Source: SFDP01 sp051653625
GTDB taxonomy: Bacteria > Bacillota > Clostridia > Lachnospirales > Lachnospiraceae
Direction of reading: 5' to 3'
Assembly: GCA_051653625.1 (NCBI GenBank)
Contig: JBOFWM010000058.1
Location: forward strand, 1-13,324
DNA length: 13,324 bases
The position numbers were made by a program, and so were the translations under genes. The notes under the pieces were generated by a model. That model had not been told where the DNA came from, searched no databases, and saw nothing but the letters and a program-made list of their open reading frames with translations. Position 1 is the first letter of the stretch, and every line of letters starts with the position of its first letter. Below are positions 7,095 through 13,324 of the stretch, in pieces.

Positions 7095-8285
7095 TTAATT
7101 ACAATATTCATCTTTTAACGCTTTAAATGCTGTCATTGACCTTTTTATCATTTCTGTATCTACACAATATGAAATTCTTACATAACCAGGACAACCAAAC
7201 CCCTCTGCTGATACAAAGAGCAAATCTTTTTGCTTTGCCCTTTCACAAAATGCATTCGCATCTGTTTCTAAAGCTTTAACAAACATATAAAAAGCTCCCG
7301 AAGGTTTAAAACATTCATACCCAATTTCTGTTAATCCTTCATATAAAATATCTCTATTTTTTTTATATTCACTAATATCTCCAGTTTGTCCAACACATTT
7401 TGCAATAACCTTTTGAAACAAACTAGGCGCACAAACATATCCCAAAGATCTTGCAGCTCCCACAATTGCTGTATAAACACGTTTGCATTCTGTTACTTCA
7501 TTTGGCACTAAAACAAAACCAATTCGTTCCCCTGGAAGAGACAATGATTTACTATAAGAATAACAAACAATTGTATCTTCATAATATTTTGTGATATATA
7601 CAACTTTTGCATCATCATATACAATTTCACGGTAAGGTTCATCCGCAATAATAAAAATTGGTTTATGATATTCTTTTGATTTTTTTTTCAATAATTCAGC
7701 TAACGTTATTATGGTTTGCTCTGAATAAATGACTCCTGATGGATTATTTGGTGAGTTTACAATAATTCCTTTTGTATTTTCTGTAATTGCTGCCTCTAGT
7801 ACCTTAAAATCAATCTGAAAATCATCGGTCTTCGGTGGTATCGTAACAACTTTAGCGCCTGCAGTTGAAGCAAACACTTTGTATTCTGGAAAATATGGAG
7901 CAATTGCAATGAATTCATCTTGTTCTGTAGTTGTTAATGCTGCAAATGTCATTGTTAATGATGCAGCAGCTCCAAGTGTAATATATAAATTATCCGGTGT
8001 AAACTTTGTACAATATGTTTTATTCAAATAATTTACAATTGCAGTTCTTGTTTCTACGTCCCCTTGTGCAGATGTATATCCATGCAATTGCGAACTACTA
8101 AGAGTAGTGGTAAGCTCTCTAATCGTTTCATTTACACAATCTGGTGCTTTTACCGTAGGATTGCCTATACTAAAATCAAACACATTATCTGCACCTATTA
8201 TTGCAGCTCTTGACTTTCCATACTCAAATAATTCACGAATAGCTGATCTTTGATTTCCAAGTTGAAATAATTTCTCTGACACCAT
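7095..8285 (-). CDS. PLP-dependent class I/II aminotransferase (aspartate aminotransferase-like)
   Basis: This 396-residue fold-type I aminotransferase is of usual length. Landmarks are the N-terminal SIGNPTV substrate-loop region, the NSPNNPSG motif (N181), the PLP-binding aspartate D215 in ADEPY, the Schiff-base lysine K246 in SYSKSLSLPGERIG and the substrate-carboxylate arginine R370 in GYVRISY. The reaction is transfer of an amino group between an amino acid and a 2-oxo acid in the cytoplasm. The family is often named AspB, but substrate cannot be read from the sequence, and alanine, aromatic or methionine-related activity is possible. The frame extends to 8339. GGGAGA eight bases before the ATG at 8285 and the conserved MVSEKLFQLG start support 8285. 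A good promoter lies upstream, so the gene is probably transcribed alone. Confidence 0.93.
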   Translation of the reverse strand: MVSEKLFQLGNQRSAIRELFEYGKSRAAIIGADNVFDFSIGNPTVKAPDCVNETIRELTTTLSSSQLHGYTSAQGDVETRTAIVNYLNKTYCTKFTPDNLYITLGAAASLTMTFAALTTTEQDEFIAIAPYFPEYKVFASTAGAKVVTIPPKTDDFQIDFKVLEAAITENTKGIIVNSPNNPSGVIYSEQTIITLAELLKKKSKEYHKPIFIIADEPYREIVYDDAKVVYITKYYEDTIVCYSYSKSLSLPGERIGFVLVPNEVTECKRVYTAIVGAARSLGYVCAPSLFQKVIAKCVGQTGDISEYKKNRDILYEGLTEIGYECFKPSGAFYMFVKALETDANAFCERAKQKDLLFVSAEGFGCPGYVRISYCVDTEMIKRSMTAFKALKDEYCN

Positions 8286-8325
8286 ATTATATATTCTCCC
8301 TTTATCTATTATCCTTAATATTCTT

Positions 8326-8355
8326 AAAATACATTTCATATTCTAAATGTATTTT
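8326..8355. promoter_or_regulatory. 11-bp inverted repeat straddling the aminotransferase -10 element
   Basis: Perfect arms AAAATACATTT (8326-8336) and AAATGTATTTT (8345-8355) flank an 8-nt centre. The -10 hexamer (8345-8340) lies in the centre and touches the right arm, so a bound dimer would block RNA polymerase. Operator function is inferred; an mRNA hairpin is less likely because transcription would start inside the repeat. Confidence 0.5.
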
Positions 8356-8368
8356 TGCTTTTATTCAA
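8340..8368 (-). promoter_or_regulatory. Promoter of the aminotransferase gene
   Basis: On the minus strand -35 TTGAAT (8368-8363) and -10 TAGAAT (8345-8340) have a 17-bp spacer. The predicted start near 8333 is about 48 nt before the ATG at 8285. Confidence 0.65.
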
Positions 8369-8407
8369 CCATAATATTTTTTGTCACTTTCTTTTTTCAT
8401 AAGTAAC

Positions 8408-9229
8408 TTAACGTCTCCTAATATTAGACAAATCTATTTCATTTATACATAATTCACCAGAAATTACTGCATCTTGTAAAGCATTCGCGACTGCATTGAT
8501 AATTGCTGCACTTGAATAAGTTGCATTTGATATCGCATCTACTTCTAGCGATTGTTTTGTAATAATAGTATCAATAATACTCATTGCATTATAAAGAAAT
8601 CCTGGTGTTTCATAATTTTCTGTCACTTCAATAGCTATTACTTTTCCTTTTTCTACAGTAACTGATACATGTAACTCTTTTTTAAAAGCAGGTGCCACTC
8701 CACTATATACTCCATCTTTGAGATTTGCTCCTGAAAATTCAACAAGTTCCTTTTCCTGTATGGGTTGTTCTATATTATTACTTATTAAATCTTCCTTTTC
8801 AAGGGATGTATGATATTTTTGAACTATAAATTGTGGTATTGTAATTCCCATATCCAAAACATGAAGTATTGTTAGAATAATTAAAATAATTGTAAATACA
8901 CGATGAAGCAAAAACCAATATCTTTTTAAGAATCTCCTAAATAAATAGGTAATGGATAACAAAATGATTACAACAAAACATAAGGTTCCCCAATTGAAAG
9001 AAAACAACAAACTTCCAATATCTATATTTTCTAATGTGGTATTTTTTGCATTTCCGGCTAATATCCCATGAATCAACCCAAAGACAATAGTAAAAATACC
9101 AACCGGAATATGTATCTTTCTAAAAAAAACATTAAACTTTTTTATTTTACTTATGCGAGCCATATATTTTACTGCTGTAAGTACAATACAAATCATTGTA
9201 AGCCACGCAAAAATCACACTTATTAACAT
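8408..9229 (-). CDS. Bis-heme b membrane protein with extracytoplasmic FMN-binding (flavinylated) domain
   Basis: The 273-residue protein has four predicted helices (about 2-20, 38-58, 76-97, 105-125) followed by an FMN_bind domain (about 170-252). Helix 2 carries H40 and H54 and helix 4 carries H109 and H123. Both pairs are spaced H-x13-H, the ferric-reductase/NOX pattern for two stacked b hemes. Basic loops KYMARISKIKKF and RRFLKRYW mark the cytoplasmic side, which puts both termini outside. The C-terminal domain contains DGVYSG and VDAISNATYSS; the latter matches the flavinylation signature with T237 as the likely FMN-linked residue, though the usual Gly is Asn here. The likely role is moving electrons across the membrane to the FMN domain and on to an unknown acceptor. 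The covalent FMN would need an ApbE-type transferase, not present in the window. AAGGAGAG ten bases before the ATG supports this start. Confidence 0.85.
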   Translation of the reverse strand: MLISVIFAWLTMICIVLTAVKYMARISKIKKFNVFFRKIHIPVGIFTIVFGLIHGILAGNAKNTTLENIDIGSLLFSFNWGTLCFVVIILLSITYLFRRFLKRYWFLLHRVFTIILIILTILHVLDMGITIPQFIVQKYHTSLEKEDLISNNIEQPIQEKELVEFSGANLKDGVYSGVAPAFKKELHVSVTVEKGKVIAIEVTENYETPGFLYNAMSIIDTIITKQSLEVDAISNATYSSAAIINAVANALQDAVISGELCINEIDLSNIRRR

Positions 9230-9255
9230 ATACTCTATACTCTCCTTTTTACATC

Positions 9256-9295
9256 AAACAGACAGTTAACTATTATATTAGCTAACCGTCTGTTT
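9256..9295 (-). terminator. 17-bp hairpin between lipoprotein and FMN-domain genes (terminator or operator)
   Basis: Arms 9256-9272 and 9279-9295 surround a 6-nt loop. The two mismatched positions become G-U pairs in minus-strand RNA but A-C mismatches in plus-strand RNA, which favours a functional RNA stem in the direction of the genes. There is no proper U tract after the stem, and the loop carries TATAAT (9277-9272), so a promoter/operator role cannot be excluded. Confidence 0.55.
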
Positions 9296-9308
9296 ATACT
9301 TTCTATTA

Positions 9309-10874
9309 TTATTGTATTCGAGCACCTGGCTTTGTTCCTTGTGGTCTTGTTCCTTCTGGCAGTTCTCTTTCTATTGTATTTCCTTCTATTTCCTCTTTTC
9401 GTCCAAAACCACCACCCATTCTTGAGCTAGATGTAGGATCAATGGTGTTTCCATTTTGATCATATGCTTCTCCACCTGTATGTGTAATTGTTCCACTGCT
9501 ATCAAAAGAAGTATTATCTGCACTCATAATTGAAGTATCGAATGTAATATTTCCACCACTAAAAATAATATTTCCATTAGAATCTATACCATCGCCACCT
9601 GCTTTAATATATATATTTCCACCTTCTATCGTTATTGTCCCTCCCTGTTCAGATGCATTTAAACCATCATCACTTGATGTTATGTGTAGGGTGCCATTGC
9701 TTATTAATACTTCGGTACCACCTTCAATTCCTTCATTACAATTCGTAATTGTTATCGTTCCATTATAAATTGTGACATTATTATCTGCATGGATTGCATC
9801 ATCACCGGCTTCAATATTAAATGTTCCACCTTCTATTGTTACATTATAATTTGCATGAATTGCATCATCATATGCAGAAATGTTGAACACTCCATCACTT
9901 ATCACTAAATTAGCACCTGCCTTAAGCGCTTTTTGACTTTCTGTTTCAGCATTATCCGTACTTGCAGTAGAAACAATTGAATTTGGTTGCATTCCTCTTC
10001 CACCATTGAAAGAATTACTCGATTCTATTACACCAGTAAATCCATTTCCAGATTTCAAATCAAATTGTCCATTATTTATTTGAAGCACATTTTCTGCTTG
10101 AATCGCATCATTTGCAGCATCAATAATAAATGAACCACTAGAAATTATAATATTTCCTAAGTCAGCCTCTGTAGTATTCGTTGAACGAAGCCCATCCTTT
10201 CCTGATACAATGTTAATTGTAGCTGTTTCAATTGCAAGCAGATCTTTCCCTACAATACCATCACCTACAGCATGAATATTTAGGATACCTTCTGTAATAA
10301 CAAGATCATCTTTACTTGTGATTCCATCGTTATATTCAGTAGTTATATTTAAAATTCCACTCCCTGTAATTGTCATATCAGCTTTCGAATAAATTGCTGC
10401 AGTTGGGAATTCCTGATCTGATGTTTGAATATGTCCTTGCAACACATTATTTTCTGTTCCTGATTCTAAAATAATAACAACCTTTTTACCATCCATGATA
10501 TTAATAGGTGTATTTTGTGTACTACTTATCGTCACATTACACAAAATCAAATAAATCGTTTCTTTATCACTTGATTTATCTACATCAACTGTTAGACTTC
10601 CCTCAGAAAGAGTTCCTATGATTTTATAAATTCCACTTTCCGTAATTGTTGTGTTTCCATTTGCAAGATCAATTGTTGTATAATTTTGTGATTTCCAATC
10701 AAAGTAATAATCATCATTTGTAGTTTCTAAAGATATTGTTTGAATACTATTTTCCATATTATTTTGTTCAACATTAAAACGTTCTTCACTTTCTAATTTA
10801 GAAGAACACCCTATCAATACAATTATTGAAAAAATACAGATACATAACATTATTGTAGATTTGTTTATATTCAT
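9309..10874 (-). CDS. Carbohydrate-binding beta-helix lipoprotein (Cthe_2159-like, DUF4353)
   Basis: This 521-residue exported lipoprotein has a hydrophobic signal and lipobox LIGC (C23). The mature part (about 55-480) reads as a parallel beta-helix. It begins with the family-typical WKSQNYTTIDLANGNTTITESGIYKIIGTL, followed by coils of the pattern IxGGxxxIxxxDDAIxA every about 22 residues. Asp-rich turns (NDGITS, GDGIVG, KDGLRS, NDAIQA, DDAIHA twice, DDGLNA, GDGIDS) fit the calcium-binding turns reported for Cthe_2159, a polygalacturonate-binding protein of Clostridium thermocellum. A Gly-rich stretch and a charged Pro/Arg/Glu tail end the protein. No lyase catalytic residues can be assigned, so a binding or scaffold role at the cell surface is more likely than enzymatic activity. 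AGGAGGT six bases before the ATG fixes the start. It is bounded by a terminator upstream and a hairpin downstream, so it is probably monocistronic. Confidence 0.85.
   Translation of the reverse strand: MNINKSTIMLCICIFSIIVLIGCSSKLESEERFNVEQNNMENSIQTISLETTNDDYYFDWKSQNYTTIDLANGNTTITESGIYKIIGTLSEGSLTVDVDKSSDKETIYLILCNVTISSTQNTPINIMDGKKVVIILESGTENNVLQGHIQTSDQEFPTAAIYSKADMTITGSGILNITTEYNDGITSKDDLVITEGILNIHAVGDGIVGKDLLAIETATINIVSGKDGLRSTNTTEADLGNIIISSGSFIIDAANDAIQAENVLQINNGQFDLKSGNGFTGVIESSNSFNGGRGMQPNSIVSTASTDNAETESQKALKAGANLVISDGVFNISAYDDAIHANYNVTIEGGTFNIEAGDDAIHADNNVTIYNGTITITNCNEGIEGGTEVLISNGTLHITSSDDGLNASEQGGTITIEGGNIYIKAGGDGIDSNGNIIFSGGNITFDTSIMSADNTSFDSSGTITHTGGEAYDQNGNTIDPTSSSRMGGGFGRKEEIEGNTIERELPEGTRPQGTKPGARIQ
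9540..9917 (-). repeat. Beta-helix coil repeats of about 66 bp (22 residues)
   Basis: Residues about 320-445 of the lipoprotein are successive coils of the pattern NVTIEGGTFNIEAGDDAIHA. Two of them are still alike at DNA level: 9787-9804 and 9853-9870 are 18-bp copies differing at one base and exactly 66 bp apart. This points to fairly recent internal duplication or conversion. Confidence 0.7.
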
Positions 10875-10895
10875 CTATTTACCTCCTATGGATTT

Positions 10896-10901
10896 ATTAT
10901 A
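10896..10901 (-). promoter_or_regulatory. Possible -10 element of the carbohydrate-binding lipoprotein gene
   Basis: A consensus TATAAT (minus strand, 10901-10896) lies 21 bp before the ATG, just upstream of the AGGAGGT site. No recognisable -35 stands 16-18 bp further up (the bases are A-rich), so this is a weak or activator-dependent candidate. It follows directly after the terminator of the preceding gene. Confidence 0.35.
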
Positions 10902-10936
10902 ATTAATAATTCTGTTTTCTTTTTGTCTGTAATATG

Positions 10937-10996
10937 AAAAAAATGTGAACTGATGGCTAAAATTAAACTTCAATTTCAGAACCACCTGTTCACATT
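10937..10996 (-). terminator. Rho-independent terminator of the PTS-EAL gene
   Basis: Arms 10980-10996 and 10942-10958 form a 17-bp stem in minus-strand RNA, with two G-U pairs and one A-A mismatch, starting 8 bases after the stop codon. An inner AAATT/AATTT pairing closes part of the loop. The 3' arm ends in seven consecutive U residues (10943-10937). Confidence 0.85.
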
Positions 10997-11004
10997 ATTA
11001 TCAA

Positions 11005-13107
11005 CTAAATATTCTTATATTTTTCACAAAGTTCATTTAAACTTATAGCCGGCGAATAAAGATAACCTTGATAAATATTACAACCAATCTTATACAATTT
11101 TTGTTGTTGTATTTCTGTTTCCACATATTCAGCAATTACAGAAAAGGACAATTCATCGGAAAGTGTAACTAATGAAGCAACAATTCTTTCACTACGCTCA
11201 TTTTCCATCATATCTTTTACTAAACTTCCATCAAGCTTTACATAATCAAATAAATTATTTTGTAAATATTTAAGAGAAGTACTTCCCATAGAAAAATCAT
11301 CAATAGCAAAACGGCACCCTCTATCTTTTAAATGCTGAATTTTCATCATATTTTTATCATTAATTTGTAATGCTGCTTGCTCTGTCACTTCAATACATAT
11401 ATTAGATGGATTTGTATTATGTATTTCAAATGGTTTCATTATTTTTTCTACTGAAAGTTTGTTTATTGTTGTAGCAGAAACATTAATTGATATTTTTATA
11501 TTATCACCTAAAAGTTTTAAAATTTCAGGAGTATCTTGCGCCACTTTTTTAAAAATGGCTAGTTCAAGCTCTTCTAGTTGATGTCCTTCACTTGCAATCT
11601 TAATAATTAGTGGTGGGTATATCATTCCGTAAAGTGGATGTTTCCATCTTAGCAATGCTTCTACCCCGATACATTCTCCATCTTGGTTACACTGTGGTTG
11701 ATAATACATACACGGACTACCATTTTCCAATAAATTCTTCATATCATTACTTAAATTTCTTGCAACAGAACCCGAAAGATTTGGCAATGATAAAAGCAAA
11801 ATATTTTCTCCATCTTCCTCAGCCTGTTTTAATGTATTTACCAATTCATTCATTCGAATCTCAGCATTATGCATTTTTCCTTCTTCAAAAAGTTTAAAGA
11901 ATGGCAAATAAAGTAATACACCTATTATTACATTAAATAACTGAAGTATTGCCCCAGCAACAGAACCTGTTGCCATATATCCTGAAATAATTAAAGGTGT
12001 TGTCCACTCAACTGTATTTGTTACATATGGAACAATTCCACTTGCCATCGCAAAATAACTTGTTAACATGATAACCAATGGTGTTACTAAAAATGGAATA
12101 AACAAAAATGGATTAAATACTATAGGTAATCCAAACACAAGTAATTCATTAATATTAAAAAGCATTGGAAACAAAGAAAGTCTAGCAAGTAAATGACTAC
12201 TCTTTTTTCTATGAAATACTAAAATTGTAATTAATAAACAAATCGCTGCACCGCAACCACCCATACCAACAAAAATATCAATAAATGTCTTTGTAACAAT
12301 TTCAGTTGGTGCTTGACCATTTTGCATTAGCGCTTGATTAACTTCCATATTTGCCGAAAATAAATAAGGATGCACACTGTCTAAAACATCACTTCCATGA
12401 ATTCCAAAAAACCACAAAAGATTTGAAATAAAAACAAATAAAATTCCTGCAACAAGACTATTTTCAATATTAACAAATAATTTCGAAATATTATTAATAA
12501 GAAGTGCGTAAATATTAGCACTATCTAGTAATGTTAATATAAAATATTCTACTACCGCAAAAAACAAAGTGCTTAAACAAATAGCAAACACCATATTTAA
12601 TGCATGCGTAAACTCAGCATCCGCACCATCTGTCAGAATATGAAAATTACTTTTTATACGCTCAGAAAATTTTACATATAAGAAAGAACCCATAACACCA
12701 CAAATTACTGCTAAAAACATTCCATGTGGACCTAATGAGTCAACAGAAAAACTATCACTACCTACACCACAAAAAATTCCATATCCAATTAATGCTGAAA
12801 ATAGTGTTCCATAATTAAATTTATGCGATGGTATAAAAATGCGTGCATAATTTATAGAAATCGTTGCAGTTATATAAAGTGAAAGCAATCCATATGTCGA
12901 ATTATATATAACTTCAAATAAATATTTTAAAATTCCGCCACAAAAATTTGCAATAAAATTCTGATATTGCAAAATAGGAAATGATTTAAGAACTAACGCC
13001 ATACTTCCAATCAGAAGAAAAGGTATCGCCATAACAAGTCCGCTTCGAATACTTTGAAAAAGCTTTGACTCTTCCGCTTTCTGACTCAAATCTAAAAATT
13101 TTTTCAT
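11005..13107 (-). CDS. PTS EIIC-type membrane sensor fused to EAL cyclic-di-GMP phosphodiesterase
   Basis: This 700-residue protein has two parts. Residues about 20-405 are a lactose/cellobiose-type EIIC membrane domain with many hydrophobic helices, including LWFFGIHG and FNINELLVFGLPIVFNP. The conserved sugar-site His and Glu of ChbC-like channels are retained, although the usual NINEP is NINEL. After a charged linker (about 410-445), residues about 462-690 are an EAL domain with the full catalytic set: E483 in EALLRW, N542, IEVTE, D603/D604 in DDF, K624 in KLD, E660 in AEYVE and Q680 in QGY. It should therefore hydrolyse cyclic-di-GMP. No EIIA or EIIB partner is nearby, so the EIIC part may act as a sugar sensor that gates the EAL domain; that is inference. 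A TTG-initiated extension to 13125 would place GAGAGGG inside the gene; that site lies about 9 bases before the ATG at 13107, which is chosen. The gene has its own promoter and terminator. Confidence 0.93.
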   Translation of the reverse strand: MKKFLDLSQKAEESKLFQSIRSGLVMAIPFLLIGSMALVLKSFPILQYQNFIANFCGGILKYLFEVIYNSTYGLLSLYITATISINYARIFIPSHKFNYGTLFSALIGYGIFCGVGSDSFSVDSLGPHGMFLAVICGVMGSFLYVKFSERIKSNFHILTDGADAEFTHALNMVFAICLSTLFFAVVEYFILTLLDSANIYALLINNISKLFVNIENSLVAGILFVFISNLLWFFGIHGSDVLDSVHPYLFSANMEVNQALMQNGQAPTEIVTKTFIDIFVGMGGCGAAICLLITILVFHRKKSSHLLARLSLFPMLFNINELLVFGLPIVFNPFLFIPFLVTPLVIMLTSYFAMASGIVPYVTNTVEWTTPLIISGYMATGSVAGAILQLFNVIIGVLLYLPFFKLFEEGKMHNAEIRMNELVNTLKQAEEDGENILLLSLPNLSGSVARNLSNDMKNLLENGSPCMYYQPQCNQDGECIGVEALLRWKHPLYGMIYPPLIIKIASEGHQLEELELAIFKKVAQDTPEILKLLGDNIKISINVSATTINKLSVEKIMKPFEIHNTNPSNICIEVTEQAALQINDKNMMKIQHLKDRGCRFAIDDFSMGSTSLKYLQNNLFDYVKLDGSLVKDMMENERSERIVASLVTLSDELSFSVIAEYVETEIQQQKLYKIGCNIYQGYLYSPAISLNELCEKYKNI

Positions 13108-13324
13108 TACTATACACCCTCTCAATTATTACATACATCTAAGAGTATAACGTATTCATTTTATATTTGCAATAAATTTCATATTCTTGAGTTTCCGCAG
13201 TTTTATCCACAAACCCCTGAATCTATCAGTATTGTTATAAACAACTTTTTAAAAATGCCATAAATATAAGGAATCTCATTCTTTTTTGATGTAAAATTAA
13301 GCTACCAAACAAAAATCTTACTAA
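13108..13324. other. Non-coding region upstream of the PTS-EAL gene
   Basis: These 217 bases contain the PTS-EAL promoter and ribosome binding site, and a single exact DnaA-box 9-mer TTATCCACA (13203-13211). I see no convincing gene, terminator or structured RNA. In particular, the roughly 30-nt leader has no room for a cyclic-di-GMP riboswitch. What lies beyond the right edge is unknown. Confidence 0.6.
13144..13172 (-). promoter_or_regulatory. Promoter of the PTS-EAL gene
   Basis: On the minus strand -35 TTGCAA (13172-13167) and -10 TATACT (13149-13144) are separated by 17 bp. The expected start near 13137 gives a leader of about 30 nt carrying the GAGAGGG ribosome binding site. Confidence 0.7.

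Noticed and set aside
8383..8407. 7-bp hairpin just after the stop of the FMN-domain gene, considered as a terminator
   Set aside because: On the coding-strand RNA the stem is weak, has an 11-nt A-rich loop and is followed by A residues, not U; no terminator can be claimed.
11610..11897. 95-codon plus-strand open frame opposite the EAL domain start
   Set aside because: It is a shadow of a well-conserved EAL domain, with no promoter or ribosome binding site.
13108..13125. Extended TTG start for the PTS-EAL protein (six extra residues)
   Set aside because: The ribosome binding site GAGAGGG would lie inside the coding sequence and is correctly spaced for the ATG at 13107.
13255..13290. Small GAAT-CTC-ATTC stem followed by T residues near the right edge, considered as a plus-strand terminator
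   Set aside because: The stem is only four base pairs and no upstream plus-strand gene is visible.

Overview
The window is AT-rich, and all ten genes lie on the minus strand. Gene content points to a low-GC, Gram-positive anaerobe of the Clostridia, most likely a relative of the Lachnospirales. The reasons are the strong AGGAGG-type ribosome binding sites, sigma-A-type promoters, lipobox-bearing lipoproteins, an L,D-transpeptidase with a peptidoglycan-binding N-terminal part, and a PTS-EIIC/EAL fusion. This assignment is an inference from gene families; no rRNA or other marker gene is present.

In transcription order (right to left) the layout is as follows. (1) 13107-11005: a membrane protein joining a lactose/cellobiose-type PTS EIIC channel to a complete EAL (cyclic-di-GMP phosphodiesterase) domain, with its own promoter and a strong terminator. 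(2) 10874-9309: a surface lipoprotein of the Cthe_2159-like carbohydrate-binding beta-helix family. (3) 9229-8408: a four-helix, bis-heme b membrane protein with an extracytoplasmic, probably covalently flavinylated FMN-binding domain. A long hairpin/palindrome separates it from gene 2. (4) 8285-7095: a PLP-dependent class I/II aminotransferase with a promoter overlapped by an 11-bp inverted repeat. (5) 6972-5521: a membrane-anchored L,D-transpeptidase. (6) 5483-4575: a LysR-type regulator resembling streptococcal MtaR/MetR. (7-9) 4468-1835: metQ, metN and metI, a methionine ABC importer. (10) 1826 to the left edge: a UvrD/Rep-type helicase, cut off by the window just after its last motif.

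The most informative unit is the methionine locus. A perfect palindrome of the streptococcal MET-box type (TATAGTTT-N-AAACTATA) overlaps the stop codon of the LysR gene. It sits about 66 bp upstream of the expected transcription start of a near-consensus promoter for metQ. This suggests that the adjacent LysR protein controls the transporter directly. There is no room for the SAM (S-box) riboswitch or T-box leader that often governs methionine genes in Clostridia and Bacilli. A perfect 22-bp hairpin between metQ and metN probably lowers distal expression so that binding protein exceeds transporter.

No RNA gene, mobile element, CRISPR array or obvious defence system was seen. No stretch longer than 300 bp lacks a gene; the longest gap is the 217 bp at the right edge. 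Several apparent longest-ORF starts were moved inward because ribosome binding sites pointed to internal ATG codons.
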